DNA of 64,000 bases from Apium graveolens (Eukaryota > Streptophyta > Magnoliopsida > Apiales > Apiaceae): assembly GCF_009905375.1 (NCBI RefSeq), contig NC_133653.1, positions 66,623,414-66,687,413 of the forward strand, read 5' to 3'. A program made the position numbers and the translations under genes. The number at the start of each line of letters is the position of its first letter. Positions within the stretch are counted from its first letter, which is position 1. The notes beneath the pieces are model-generated. The model searched no databases. It was not told the DNA's origin and saw only the letters and a list, made by a program, of their open reading frames with translations. Positions 23,706 through 35,420 of this stretch are shown in pieces.

Positions 23706-26700
23706 AACCATAGGTTTCACATTCTTGGAAGAAGTCTCTCCAACCTTATTCCTCCTTACTGGCTTGATCTCCATAATGATTGGCTCCACCTTTGTGCTAT
23801 GCTTCACAGATTGTGATTTTGAAGTTGTAGAACCAAAAATTTGTTGCATCCTTTCATTAATTTTCTTCCTTTGCTCTTTGACTTTCATCCCAGCTGCTGC
23901 TATTTGGATTAGATCAATTCCATCAAGCTTTCCTTTGATTTGAAGTGTTGGAGAAGTGGTGATGGCAAAAACTAGCACTTTAGATATTTGAACTTTTGTT
24001 GATGGCTCTCTTTCCCCTTCCCCTTTATTCTCCCCCTTTTTGTTATCATCAAGGATAGGGGTCAAGCCTTGTGCTTTTGCCAGCTGCAATAGTAGACTTG
24101 TCTGAGACTGTTGATTTTGAAGAATGGTGACCACGGAGTCTTCAATGACTTGAACTCTATTTTCCAACTTGGTCAGCCTCTTGTTAGCATCAGATTCTCT
24201 CCTCAATCTCAGCAACAAATCTTGCATTATACCATAAGGCATGACTGAATCCAACTTCTCAGAATTGTAGGATTTCAGATCAGCAATATCCTTTTTGAGT
24301 TCATCCACACTCAAATTCTGTCTGATGTGCTGCAACTGCAGGAGATGCAGAGAGTCTAGATGAGCTTGATGAATAGCCTTGGTACCAGCATCTGAAGTGT
24401 CCTAAAGGGCCTTTTGAATAGCCATAACCTGCTTGACCAAAGCTACACCAAATTGTCCTGGTGTAGATGTCTTTGTCCATGCCCATTCACGTAAATTTAG
24501 AACAGAACTTGGGTCTGCATCTCCCCCTAAGTTCATGCTCCCATCCAAAGAAATAGAGTCATCATCATTAGAATTTACTTCAAATTCTTCAGATGGCTCA
24601 CCAGCTTGAGAAGGCATCCTATTAACATCAGCTTTATCTCTTTGAAGAGATTCTGAAGTGTGCACTATTTTCAAAGTCTGCTCTGCCTCCACATTGCCCT
24701 GAGCAGCCAACAGTTGATAGGCTGAAACAGGATGAGTTAAAGTGTCAGCATCCAAGGAAATGTTATCAATTTCAGCTTTATAATGTTGCTTAAATTGTCT
24801 TTCCTTATCAGCATCATCCATAATCATTGACTCACTAGCAATGGCTGGATCCACCCTTATAGCTTTTGTACCTGCTTTTCTCTCATTTTCTCTATATTCT
24901 TGCATCAGGGGCTCCCCCTGGCTCACACACACCCTCACACTCTCACCCTCACCTACTAAGGTGGTACTCCCCTCACTCACTTTTTCCTAGCTGGAAGAAA
25001 TAGCATGCATATTTTGACTCTCAACCTCTCCTTTTGCCTTGGAGCAACCCAGCCTCTCACTCAAATTATCACTCCCTTCCCTCAATCTTAGAAGTGATTG
25101 TACAGTAACCATGTCTTCTACACTTTGAATTGATTCAGTTATATGTGTAGAGACCATCAACGGATAGGGAGTATCCGTTGAAGTGGAAACTGATGATATC
25201 AACGGATAATTGCTGTTAAGCTTATCCGTCGAAGAGCAACCACTTGTCAACGAATGAGAGATATCCATTGAAGAAGGAAAATATGTAGATATTGAAAGTG
25301 ACATAATTGTTGAATCTGTGTGAATTGATTTTAAGTGAGGTGACACAGATTCTTCAACTAAGTCTGAAAGAATTGGCGGATGATTCAACAAATCATCTAA
25401 AAGATGATGATCACCGGGATTTGAGTGGGGCTCCTCCCTTAGTTTTAAAGAGGGAGAATCAGGAATTGATGTGAATATCATATCCACATCCAGAGATGGT
25501 GATGGAGAATTTGGTGACTGATGTGTCTCTATTATGAGAGAATGTTGCTGTGACTCCACATTTGCTGGAGCCACATCAAGCTGAATTTGAGAAGGCAAAG
25601 ATACAGGTGGATGTATCTGTGCAGTGTGTGCCCCTTCTGTTGAAACTAGGGTTTTAGCCTTCTTTCTTCTTGAAAAAGCTTTGATAGGTGAATGTGTGGT
25701 TTCAGTGTCCCTCCCTCTTTTGTTCTGTGTCCCTGGTTGGGGACTATTTTCAATAGTTGCATCATTTTGGGAGGATGTAACTAGGGATGTGTTTGACTCC
25801 TTTTGAACCATCACAGTCTTTTAAGAAACTATGGCTTGGCTGGCTAGGGTACCACTCACCTCTCCCACCTTATCCTGGGGGGTTTCTTGATGTTCACCCC
25901 TCCCCTCACCACTCACACCCTGTTCACTCCCTTCAGGGTTTATGGTAGTTGTTACAACTGTTGTCTGTTGAGAAACAATAGAGGTGGTTTTCTTTGACTT
26001 GTGTTTTAGAATTTTAGTTTTGGTGGCTTTGGTAGGAATCTGTTGGGACAAAGACACAGATTCCATTGCCACACTAGAAGGCAAAGAAACAATGGGTTTG
26101 GAAGAGGTAGGAGTTGCAGAAGTATTTACCTCACTTACCTGAGGTGCATTCATTATTGGTAAATATACCAATGGCACCTGGCTGTTGAGGTTAATTCTCA
26201 AAAGGTCTGCAAGGACCCTTTTCTCTTGTGCCCAGCATTTGAGTTTATTGCTCTCATTAGTTATGACCAAACCTTGAGCAACATGGTTAGCCAATAACAT
26301 AAAGAATCTAGCATAGTAGATGTTATGAGGTCTATTAGCCTTGTTACCTAACCTGGAACCTAATTCTAGCATGACATAGTTGCTAAAATTAAAGTACCTA
26401 TCAGAAACTAGCATATAGAGCATATTAACAAGAGATGAAGTTATGGCATCAAAATTGCTAATCTTCCCAGAGAAAACCTTGATAAAGGCATCTCCAAGAA
26501 AACTCCATTCTTTCCTAAGGCCCTTTCTTCTAATGCTCCCTAAACTAGCAGAATCAAAAGAGTAGCCTATGGAATCTAACATAGCAGATACATCATTATC
26601 AGTGTGTGGTGTCATGGCATTATTCTCAAGTAACTTAAAGCAAGACTGTATATCATCACAGTTAATACAGTAATCCTTACCTTTGAGAGAGAAAGCAATG

Positions 26701-26924
26701 GTCATATCTGTGGAATTGAACTCTGCAGTTGTCCAAATCTTCTCAATTACCTCACAATAGATAGTTGGGGCTTCCAGCATTGCATAGCTTAGTTTGCAGT
26801 TCTTGATGAAGTCCATCATCTTGTGATAATCTGAGTGGGCTTCATTCTTTTCCACCAAGGCTACGAAATTGTTCTTTTCATAAACAAAGCCAGACTGAGA
26901 CATAATCTTGACTACTGGTGCCAT
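23706..26924 (-). pseudogene. A 3' ORF, N-terminal two thirds (SIRE post-pol protein)
   Basis: The start is ATG at 26924 (MAPVVKIMSQSGFVYEKNNF), chosen because it follows a TATA box and leader and is shared in position with MAPKD in B. An N-terminal domain (residues ~1-260: CEVIEKIWTTAEF, RKEWSFLGDAFIKVFSGK, YFNFSNYVM) is also found in B. A long S/T/P-rich region and a coiled-coil segment (24335-23676) follow. The single frame is broken by three in-frame stops (25823-25821 TAA, 24989-24987 TAG, 24404-24402 TAG). Then C interrupts it; joined to 15699-14378 it would be 1512 codons including the stop. This is the position of the env-like ORF of SIRE elements, but I see no clear membrane or signal segments. 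Function is unknown. Confidence 0.75.
25157..25270. repeat. A-family motif copies inside the 3' ORF
   Basis: TCAACGGAT occurs at 25157 and 25199, and ATCCGTTGA at 25173. Variants occur near 25224, 25247 and 25263. They fall within coding sequence for the S/T-rich linker, where they specify runs such as STDTPYP. The motif is the same as the one in the LTR. Confidence 0.8.
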
Positions 26925-27024
26925 TGTTGTGAGTAGAGGTTGCAGAGAAAAGATTGAGAGTTTTGGGAGAGAAAGAGAGTAAAAATTGCAAGAAAGCGTA
27001 AAGTGAAAATAAGAATTCAATGGG

Positions 27025-27033
27025 CTTTTATAC
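27025..27033 (-). promoter_or_regulatory. TATA box upstream of the A 3' ORF
   Basis: The minus strand reads GTATAAAAG about 100 nt upstream of the ATG at 26924. It is followed by a C/T-rich leader (CTCTCTTTCTCTCCC). This is the layout of an ordinary plant promoter and suggests that the 3' ORF has its own transcript. Confidence 0.5.
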
Positions 27034-27164
27034 TTTCTCGAATTAAAACATAAATAGAATGATTAAATAATACTTTTAAGTAAATTACAACCGTTTGAGA
27101 ATAAAGAAAACTGTAGAAATTCTGAAAACTGCCTTTAATACAAATACATACAACTGTGTATATA

Positions 27165-27390
27165 TGTATCAACGGTTAAGTAAACGAATCAACGACTGCG
27201 ACTCACTTAAAGTAACTGATGTGACACTTCAACGGATGAGGTAAATAGTTATCTGTTGAAGATTAACACTGTTTTTATCCGTTGAAGGATAAAATTACCA
27301 GAAATGTATTTGTCTTTCAACGAATAATGAACATCCGTTGATAGAACAATTTTGGCTTTCAACGGATAGGGAATATCCATTGATAGAATA
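27165..27390. repeat. A-family motif cluster upstream of the A 3' ORF promoter
   Basis: TCAACGGAT occurs at 27229 and 27359, and ATCCGTTGA at 27277 and 27333. One-base variants occur near 27169, 27251, 27317 and 27373. The cluster lies in the spacer between pol and the 3' ORF, about 130-340 bp upstream of the TATA box. It is non-coding. Confidence 0.82.
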
Positions 27391-27432
27391 AACTTTACTT
27401 AAAGCCAACTTTGTTCATGCCACAAATTCATT

Positions 27433-29050
27433 TCAGGCTTCAAAGCAGATTATAATGAGGACATACTCACTTACTAATCTTGTGAATGTTAATTCATCAA
27501 GTGGCTTGGTAAATATCTCTGCAATCTGCTTTTCACTTGGAACAAAATGAAGTTCTTCTGTACCTTTCATCACATGTTCCCTTATGAAGTGGCACTTGAT
27601 GTCAATGTGCTTGGTTCTTGAGTGTTGCACTGGATTTTCAGTAATGGCAATGGCACTTGTGTTGTCACAGAATATAGGAATTTTGTCAACAGTTAGACCA
27701 TAGTCAAATAGTTGATTCCTCATACACGGTATCTGTGCACAGCAACTACCAGCAGCAATGTACTCAGCTTCAGCTGTTGATGTTGAAATAGAATTTTGCT
27801 TCTTGCTGAACCATGACACAAGCTTATTCCCTAGAAATTGACAGGTGCCAGTTGTGCTTTTCCTGTCTATTTTGCAACCTGCATAATCTGCATCTGAGTA
27901 GCCAATTAGATCAAAACCAGACTCTCTAGGGTACCAAATTCCTAGATTTGGAGTCCCTTTGAGATATCTGAAAAAATCATTTTAATAGCCACTAAGTGAG
28001 ACTCTTTAGGGTCAGCTTGAGATCTAGCACAGAGACATGTAGAAAACATTATATCAGGTCTACTAGCAGTTAAATATAAAAGTGAGCCAACCATGCCTCT
28101 ATAACTTGTAATATCCACAGACTTTTCAGTCTTGTTTAATTCAAGCTTGGTGGCAGTGGCCATTGGAGTTTTTGCAGATGAACAATCCATTAAGTCAAAT
28201 TTCTTTAAAAGGTCATAAATGTATTTAGTTTGACTAATGAAAATTCCACCACTAACTTGTTTAACTTGTAAACCAAGAAAACTTAGAAAACTTTTTACAA
28301 AGCTCATCATCTGGAGAACCAAATATAATATCATCTACATAAATTTGAACAAGTATTGTAGATCCATTAACATTTCTAAAGAAAAGAGTTTTGTCAACAG
28401 TACGTCTTGTGAAGTAAATATCTAGCAGAAATTTTGACAAAGTATCATACCAGGCTCTAGGTGCTTGCTTTAGTCCATAGAGTGCTTTCAACAGATAATA
28501 CACATAGTCTGGAAAATTTGGATCTTCAAATCCTGGAGGTTGGCTTACATAAACTTCTTCCTCCAATTCCCCATTCAGAAATGCACTCTTGATATCCATT
28601 TAATAGACCTTGAAATTGGCATGGGCTGCATAGGCTAGAGAGATTCTGATGGCTTCAAGTCTGGAAACTGGAGCAAATGTCTCATCAAAATCTATTCCCT
28701 TTGTTGAGAATAGCCTTTAGCAACCAATCTGGCTTTATTCCTTATGACAGTGCCATTTTCATCCATCTTGTTTTTGAATACCCATTTTGTGTCAATAGAA
28801 CTCTTGTTCTTTGGCTTGGGTACCAGCTTCCATACTATGTTCCTTTCAAATTGGTTTAGCTCTTCTTGCATTGCTAAAATCCAATCTGGATCCAATAGAG
28901 CTTCTTCCACTCTCTTAGGTTCCTCCTGTGATAGAAAGCTACTATACAGACATTCATCTTGAGTAGCCCTTCTACTTTGCACTTTAGATGTAGCATCACC
29001 AATGATCAGTTCAAAAGGGTGATTCTTGGTCCATTTCCTTTGAGGTGGTA
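27433..29050 (-). pseudogene. pol: A pol remnant (RT and RNase H)
   Basis: RT starts near 28982 (DECLYSSFLSQEEPKRVEEA) and continues with [18 protein letters not shown] at 28599 and the catalytic YVDDIIFGS near 28320. A deletion then removes part of the RT thumb. RNase H is present at 27960-27433 ([34 protein letters not shown]). Several stops and frameshifts are present. The region ends at 29050, where element D is inserted. The upstream half of pol and gag is missing because of the deletion at 40283/40284. Confidence 0.85.
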
Positions 29051-31186
29051 TGTAATAACCCCAATTTTTGGAGATTTTTGAAACCCGGATGAATAGTAAC
29101 TTTTGCTGACAATGCTGATTAGGAAAAATTATCAGACCACGATATATAGGAGTACTGTTATGGAAATTCTAAGATCGTATTAGTATTCCATAAAGAAAAT
29201 AAGTGTATGTAAAAGCTGTCGGATCGGATTTTGAAAACGAGCACTTTTATTTTTCCCCGAGATTTCCACCAGACATTAAGGGATTTAAGGAATTAATATT
29301 AAGATGAAGGATTTTAAATTCAAGGATTATAAAGGAGAATTAATTTAGGTATTAAAAATACCAAGAAGATTTTATCAATAAAACCATTAAGGTATTTAAC
29401 CAAACGATCAACGAGATTGAGTGATAACCGGATAAAGTAATGAATAACTACTCTTGTAAATACCTTTGCAAGTGGCAAGGCAAGTGGATGGTTGATCAAA
29501 CAAGAAACCAAGTGATAGTTAGGAAGGAATGGCTAGTTAATTATATAGTTAACTAGGGATGATCTCATCTCACCACAAATCACCAACACATGGCAAATAG
29601 TGAGATCATCTTCCACTAACTCCTTTGTTTATTATTAACCTAGCAAAATATCAAGACAACCCATCATTATCCACCACATTATTCCACCAACACAAGAAAG
29701 CAAAAGCATTTCCTCCCCCATTTCTATTGCTCTCGGCCAAAACAGAACTAGCACACTAAAACTGCTGTATCTCCTTCATTTCTCACTCAAATATTGTGTT
29801 CTATAACTCGTTGGAAAGGTATTGAGATGGCCTACAACTCTTGTTCACAAGTCTCGTCCAAATAATCATGGTAAGACCCTTATTTTTACAGTTCTTTAAA
29901 TCGGACTTTTAGAAACTTCAAAGCCTAACTTTGTGTTCTTGATTTTTTTGGAAAGATCAAGCTTGTAGGAGGCTCCCTAAGGCTTCCTAGCAACTTAACA
30001 CCTCCCAAGGAAGGTATAAACTTCAAACCCTAGCCTTTACTTTATTTGTTAGTAAGTTTAATGGTTGGTTTTGTGAAATGAGAAGCATGGATTGTGATTA
30101 TTAGTAGTTTGGTTTGATTTGGAAGTGTTTTGGTAATTGAAGCTTGATTATAGTTCATAGGTCTTGATTGTGGTTGTTTGAGTTGAAAACCTTGGAGATT
30201 ATGGACTGATGTGGTATGGTTTAGGTGAATTTTTGTTGTATTGATGGTTATGAGTTGGTTGGTGGTTAATTGGAGTAGTTTAAACATTGGTAATCGCGTA
30301 AACATAGTCGTCGTAATGTCCGATTTACTTTAGACTGCTTTTGTTCATAACAATTGGACCCGAGAACTCCCTGCTAGATTATTCCCATTGCCATTTTTAG
30401 ATAGTTCATGTTACGAGCTTCGTTTTGATATGTAGTTCGTTTGATTCCGATGTACGGTTTAGGAGATTCGACCATTTTAAGTAACGGCGTTTCGCGAATG
30501 AAACTTTTCCCCTCGCCTTACTTTGAAACATAGGTTAAAGACCAAAAAGGGTTAATTAGTGTATGAAACAATTATGGTAAGAGTGTTAGGCAGTTGGTAA
30601 GATACTCGCGAAGGAATCTCCTTAAAACTTGTAATGGTTAAATTATAAAAAATGGTGGAGCCGAGGGTACTCGAGTGACTTAAGAGAATCAGTAAGCGCA
30701 AAGCGAGCGTTAGAGTCTAAGGTAGTTAGAGTATAGATTTACAAGTGACTTTGGTTTAATTCCAACTTACTTGTTGTTTATAGGTTACCAGACTCGTCCC
30801 GAGCCTTTTATCGCCCCCAGTCGCTCAGGCAAGTTTTCTACCCGTTATACTGTTGTTGTGATGTATATGTGTATATGCATGATCTTGTGATAAATGCATA
30901 TTTGTTATTAGCAAATTCTTGCGATATATTGTAGCATGTGATATGGTATATATGCATGCCTGTTTCGTATTCTTGATTTATATATTTGTTGGTTCAAATG
31001 CTTATTCATTGCATAATACCTATGTTAGAGATAAGCGGTATTTGCTTATACCCTTAGTATAGGGGATCAAAATGTGAACTTTTTCTAAAACCGGGAGACG
31101 AGACTCCCGAGTATAATATATATTTATATATATATATTGATATAGTTTTTAAAACTATTAATCGATTAAGGTTTATTCGATAACTT

Positions 31187-31569
31187 TATTTTATTTAATG
31201 AATATTATTACGAATATTCATTCGAGGGCTTATGACTCCTTTATTTTATTTAATGAATATTATTATGAATATTCATTCGAGGGCTTATGACTCCTTTATT
31301 TTATTTAATGAATATTATTATGAATATTCATTCGAGGGTTTATGACTTCTTTATTTTATTAAATGAATATTATTTTGAATATTCATTCGAGGACTTATGA
31401 CTCCTTTTATTTTATTATTTGAATATTATTTGAATATTCATTCGAGTGCTTATGACTCCTTTATATTATTTATTGAATATTATTTGAATATTCATTCGAG
31501 GGCTTATGACTCAGTTTATATTATTTAATGAATATTATTTGAATATTCATTTGAGGATCTATGACTCCG
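31187..31569. repeat. 55-bp tandem array in the D LTR, seven units
   Basis: TATGACTCC or a one-base variant recurs at 31231, 31286, 31341, 31396, 31451, 31505 and 31560. Each unit holds AATATTATTATGAATATT, which is a near-palindrome, followed by CATTCGAGGGC. The period is 54-55 bp. The matching part of the right LTR is deleted. Confidence 0.88.
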
Positions 31570-32079
31570 ATTATTTGCTGAGATATATTCTTTATTTTAT
31601 TAAAGAATAAGGTGTCGATAATCAAACTTATCTTTGATTATTCAAATAAAGATAGTACTTTCGTATAAGTATATCTTTGGTTATTTAATACTCATTTCAA
31701 GTATAAGTTTTAAAACTTCTACTTCAATTATTTTTATAAAGATTATTCTTTATGGGAATATTATTTAAATAATAATATTCAGATATTTTCTAATATATTG
31801 GGACTGATTTATTTCATTAAATCAGCATTACTCCAAACACTCTTTAAAGTGTTTTCGAGTCTTCAAAATGATTTTTAAAAGTTAGAGCGGATCCCAAAAC
31901 TCATTTTTATATTTAAGATCTTCCTTTTAAAGGGGATTTAAATACTCGTTCAAAACTTGAGGGATCCGGCTCCGTGGTGTATTTTACATTCGCAACGAGG
32001 TTGCTGTTTTGAGAAAACATCTTGATTACTTGCCCATCGTTCGGGAAGTAAGTTCGTCTATTTGAGTCGGCATAAGCAA

Positions 32080-32165
32080 CATGGGCTCAGTGGGCGTCCA
32101 TGAAAGTGTAAGTGGCTCAGTGGGAGTCCATCAAATGCGTAAGTGGCTGAGTGGCAGTCCAGCAT
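32080..32165. repeat. Three ~31-bp repeats in the D LTR
   Basis: GGCTCAGTGGGCGTCCA, GGCTCAGTGGGAGTCCA and GGCTGAGTGGCAGTCCA occur in a row with short spacers containing GTAAGT. They are probably slippage copies. Confidence 0.6.
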
Positions 32166-33339
32166 AAGGTCCTATTGCGGCCAGGGTGATGACTAGTGGG
32201 GAATTCGTCCATCTACTAGTAGAAAAGGTTACTTATTGGTATCTTTGCCTGATCAACAAGATATCAGGTTTATGCCAAGGTTTTCTCCTTTCCAAATTCA
32301 TTGGATATTGCAACTCTGTTTATAATTTTCATAACAGAGGTTTTCAAGGAGTGTATGAAATGTATATATATAGGTGTATATATATATCGGGATTTAATGA
32401 AGTATCTCGTAACTTCATTATTTATAATGATATTCAAAGATTGAATCTATTCAAATCTTCTCTTGTAGTCTCATCTATGTGATGAACTTTTGAACTGATT
32501 ATAACTTGAACGGTGGTAGTTCAAGTAATATTTGGAAAAGATATAAGTATATTGGGGTATCTTGTAACTTCATATTTTCAACTTATATCTAGTTAATGAT
32601 TATCTTATGCATATCAAAGATTTTCAGAAAAACGTTGAGACAAGGGTAGATATATGAGATCACCTTGCAACGATATTTTTATACAGTTATAAACTAGAAC
32701 TCTGTGTATATTATGCATGGAAGAGGACTTCCAAGATTTTGAAAAGTATATATGTATATATACTGAATATTTTGCGACTTCATCGCATTAAGATATCAAA
32801 CTTGGTTCATTTCTTTTGACCAAGACTTTCATGAGTACTATGAGAAGGCTCATATATTGTTAATCATTATACATATTATTTTGGTGGGCTTGCTGCTCAC
32901 CCTTGCTTTCTTCTTTCATCACACAACAACAGATAGAAAAGATGAACAGGACCAAGCTCCCGATTCGCAAGCGGTTAGAAAATGTTATGCAGTCTTCTGA
33001 AAGCGTTGATGCCATCGTAGCTGAGGTAGGAGCTACCAATAGGCTAGGTTTTCAACTATTGATGAACCAGACTTATGTATAATATGAATTGTAATAATGG
33101 CAAGGAATATGTAAATTTATTCAGAACCTTTTTAAGGTGTAACGGTTTATAATTGTGGAATATAAGGACTTGTGTTATTTTTTAGTGTTCATCTCTGAGA
33201 CTATAACGTGTGGTGTGTGTGTTTATTGTGGGGTCACAGTACAGAGTAGTTATTATTTATTAAGATTGGGTGTTATTAAGGGAAATGGAACTCGTGACAA
33301 CCCGGATCCCCGACCCTGGATTTGGGGGTGTTACAGAAG

Positions 33340-33355
33340 TGGTATCAGAGCTAAG
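33340..33355 (+). other. D primer binding site (tRNA-Met type)
   Basis: TGGTATCAGAGCTAAG begins four bases after the LTR end (GAAG spacer). It matches the usual tRNA-Met primer complement. Confidence 0.85.
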
Positions 33356-33499
33356 CGTTATAAACCTCATAGATGATGTGACGTTAAGATAATAAGTTCA
33401 CAAAGATAATAAGAACTCTTTCCAAGTTCATAGTCGGGCTACCTAACGTAGTACTGACAGTTAAAACCCTTATGGGAACCCTTATAAATATCGTGATAG

Positions 33500-34650
33500 A
33501 AGCGTAGTTCGTTATCATAAATGGTAGCGGGACTCCGAACCCTGAGGTTGAGGAGTAAAAGCGCGATGATGTTTTATTACTAATTGGAGATCGGATTGTG
33601 GATCCGATAGAGCGTCCTAACGCAGGACCGAATGATGTTGATATTGAGGATGTAGCGGTTGAGGATGTTGTCCTAGAAGGGATTGTTGCTGAGGAGGATC
33701 CCGTGAAGGATCCTGACAAGAATGAATAAAGGACCACTGATGAATTGATGACCATGGTTAGGTCGACTACCAGAGGTAGAATTGGTCGGTCACTATCGGA
33801 GGTTCGTTCAAGTTTGTAAAGATAGTAGCCCCCTTTAACGCGGCTTACTCGTAAGACTGAGAAGTTTGAATGGACAGAGAAATACGAGAACAACTTTTAA
33901 GAACTGAAGCAAAGATTGGTGACGACCCCTATGATGGCGTTGCCGAATGGAAAAGGAGATTTTGTGATGTGTAGTGACGCTTCGCATAAGGAATTAGGGT
34001 GCTTCTTATACAGCACAACAAGGTAATCGCGTACGCATCAAGACAATTAAGGGAATATAAAATTCGATATCCCCACCCATGAGCTTGGGCTCGTGGCAAT
34101 AGTTGTGCCCTAAATATTGGAGGCACTACTTGTATGGAGAGAAGTACGAGATTTACACAAGCCATAAGTGCTCTAGTGCATTTTCACGCAGAAAGAGCTC
34201 AACATGTGCCAAATGAGGTGGTTAGAGCTAATCAAGGATTACGATTATGAGATTCTTTATCATTCGGGGAAAGCCAATGTGGTGGCTGATGCCCTTAGTA
34301 AAAAGGAGAGACTCGAGATGATAATGTCTTTGAGAGAGTTTATAAGAGATTTTGAGAAAATGGAAATAGAAGTGAAGGTAACCGGAGCCGGTACCGAAAA
34401 GCTGTTTGAGATTGCAAGACAGACCGAATTATTGGAAAAGAACATATTGTGCCAGAAAAAGTGATGAATGAAGGCAGAGAGCCAAAAAATAGATATGAGA
34501 TTAATACCGAGAAAGATGATAAGGGAATAATGAGGTATTCCTATAGAATTTGGGTTCCAAATGTTTAAGAGCTTAAAGATGAGATCCTAGATGAAAGTCA
34601 TAGTTCAAGGAATAAGATTTAGGGCAAACCCTGAATGTGATAGTCAGGGA
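33500..34650 (+). pseudogene. D internal: RT end, RNase H and integrase-start fragment placed before gag
   Basis: From about 33800 the reading gives GHYRRFVQ, then LTRLTRKTEKFEWTEKYE, then a gypsy RNase H (SDASHKELGC near 33970). The frame at 34204-34464 has KDYDYEILYHSGKANVVADA, the end of RNase H. The start of the integrase zinc region follows to about 34640 (ELKDEILDESHSS). These domains normally follow gag, yet here they precede it. A second RNase H end is found at about 36540-36690, so this block is an extra copy. Many stops are present. Confidence 0.6.
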
Positions 34651-35420
34651 GGACGCCATCAAGATAGAAGGAACCCATAACATAATGAAGTGGAAAATGA
34701 GGATTTTAACGTATAAGATAACCCCAAGTATGGGAGAAGGATGAAACATTTCATACTGAGAAAATAGAAGTCGAGCAAGATAAGGAGACCCGAGACGGTA
34801 CTCCTATATGGAAATTCATGGACCTGTCTAAACAGAACTTATACTTTTATTCCCAACCACCACCTTGAGGAAATAATGCGGTAGGAAATCCTTTCATGAC
34901 CTTTAAGTCGCTAAGCTCTCAGAATTCCAAGGAACAGTTTGACCCAGTCGAGGCAAGAGCCTGGCTAAAGGAAATATAGGAATCATTTGAGATTCTAAAT
35001 GATGGACGAATCACAAAAGACTATTTTTGTCACTTACCCTCCTAAGAGAAGGGCCACCACTGGTGAAAGACCAAGAAAGGCACGGAGCCAGAGGTTAGAA
35101 TAAACTGATTAAAGTTCAGTCAATTGTTTTCGGGAAAGTAATTCCCAAGGTTATGGAGATAGTGTAAAAGCTTTAGAGTCAGAACAAAAGCGGACGAGTA
35201 TGATGAAATATGAAGCTAAGTTGTAAAAGTTGTCAAGATTCGTTCTAATGACAAGAATGCCAGAACGATGTGATGCTTGAAGTTAATGATTAGTGGGTTC
35301 ATGAAATAATGATAAGAGAAAGGAAAATAAAAAGAAACTGAAGTGGAAAGGAATATAAAGGCAGTAGAGTGTGAGGAATGATAAAAGAGTTGGGTATGAG
35401 GAAACCCTAAAGACTCGTAG
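34651..35420 (+). pseudogene. gag: D gag, decayed
   Basis: The clearest block is near 34895-35000: FMTFKSLSSQNSKEQFDPVE followed by ARAWLKEI and, after a stop, SFEILND. This is the retrotransposon gag (capsid) motif of chromovirus-like elements. A weaker stretch to about 35240 follows (FSQLFSGK, where the family has a FxxxFxxKYFP motif). Several stops break it. Confidence 0.55.

Larger units (their letters stand above)
29051..33335 (+). repeat. D left (5') LTR, 4285 bp
   Basis: The LTR starts TGTAATAACCCC and ends GGGGGTGTTACA, giving TGTAA/TTACA termini. The first 1377 bp match 38912-40283. It contains a 55-bp tandem array at 31187-31569 and a short repeat near 32080-32165. Open frames inside it, such as 30305-30042 on the minus strand, recur in the other LTR copy but show no protein similarity. 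Confidence 0.88.

Noticed and set aside
14378..26924. Calling the A 3' ORF a retroviral-type envelope
   Set aside because: I see no signal peptide, membrane anchor or fusion-like segment; it only shares the position of SIRE env-like ORFs.
30042..30305. An 87-codon minus-strand ORF, nearly identical at 39898-40161
   Set aside because: Both copies are in the D LTRs, so the similarity comes from LTR identity, not from coding constraint.
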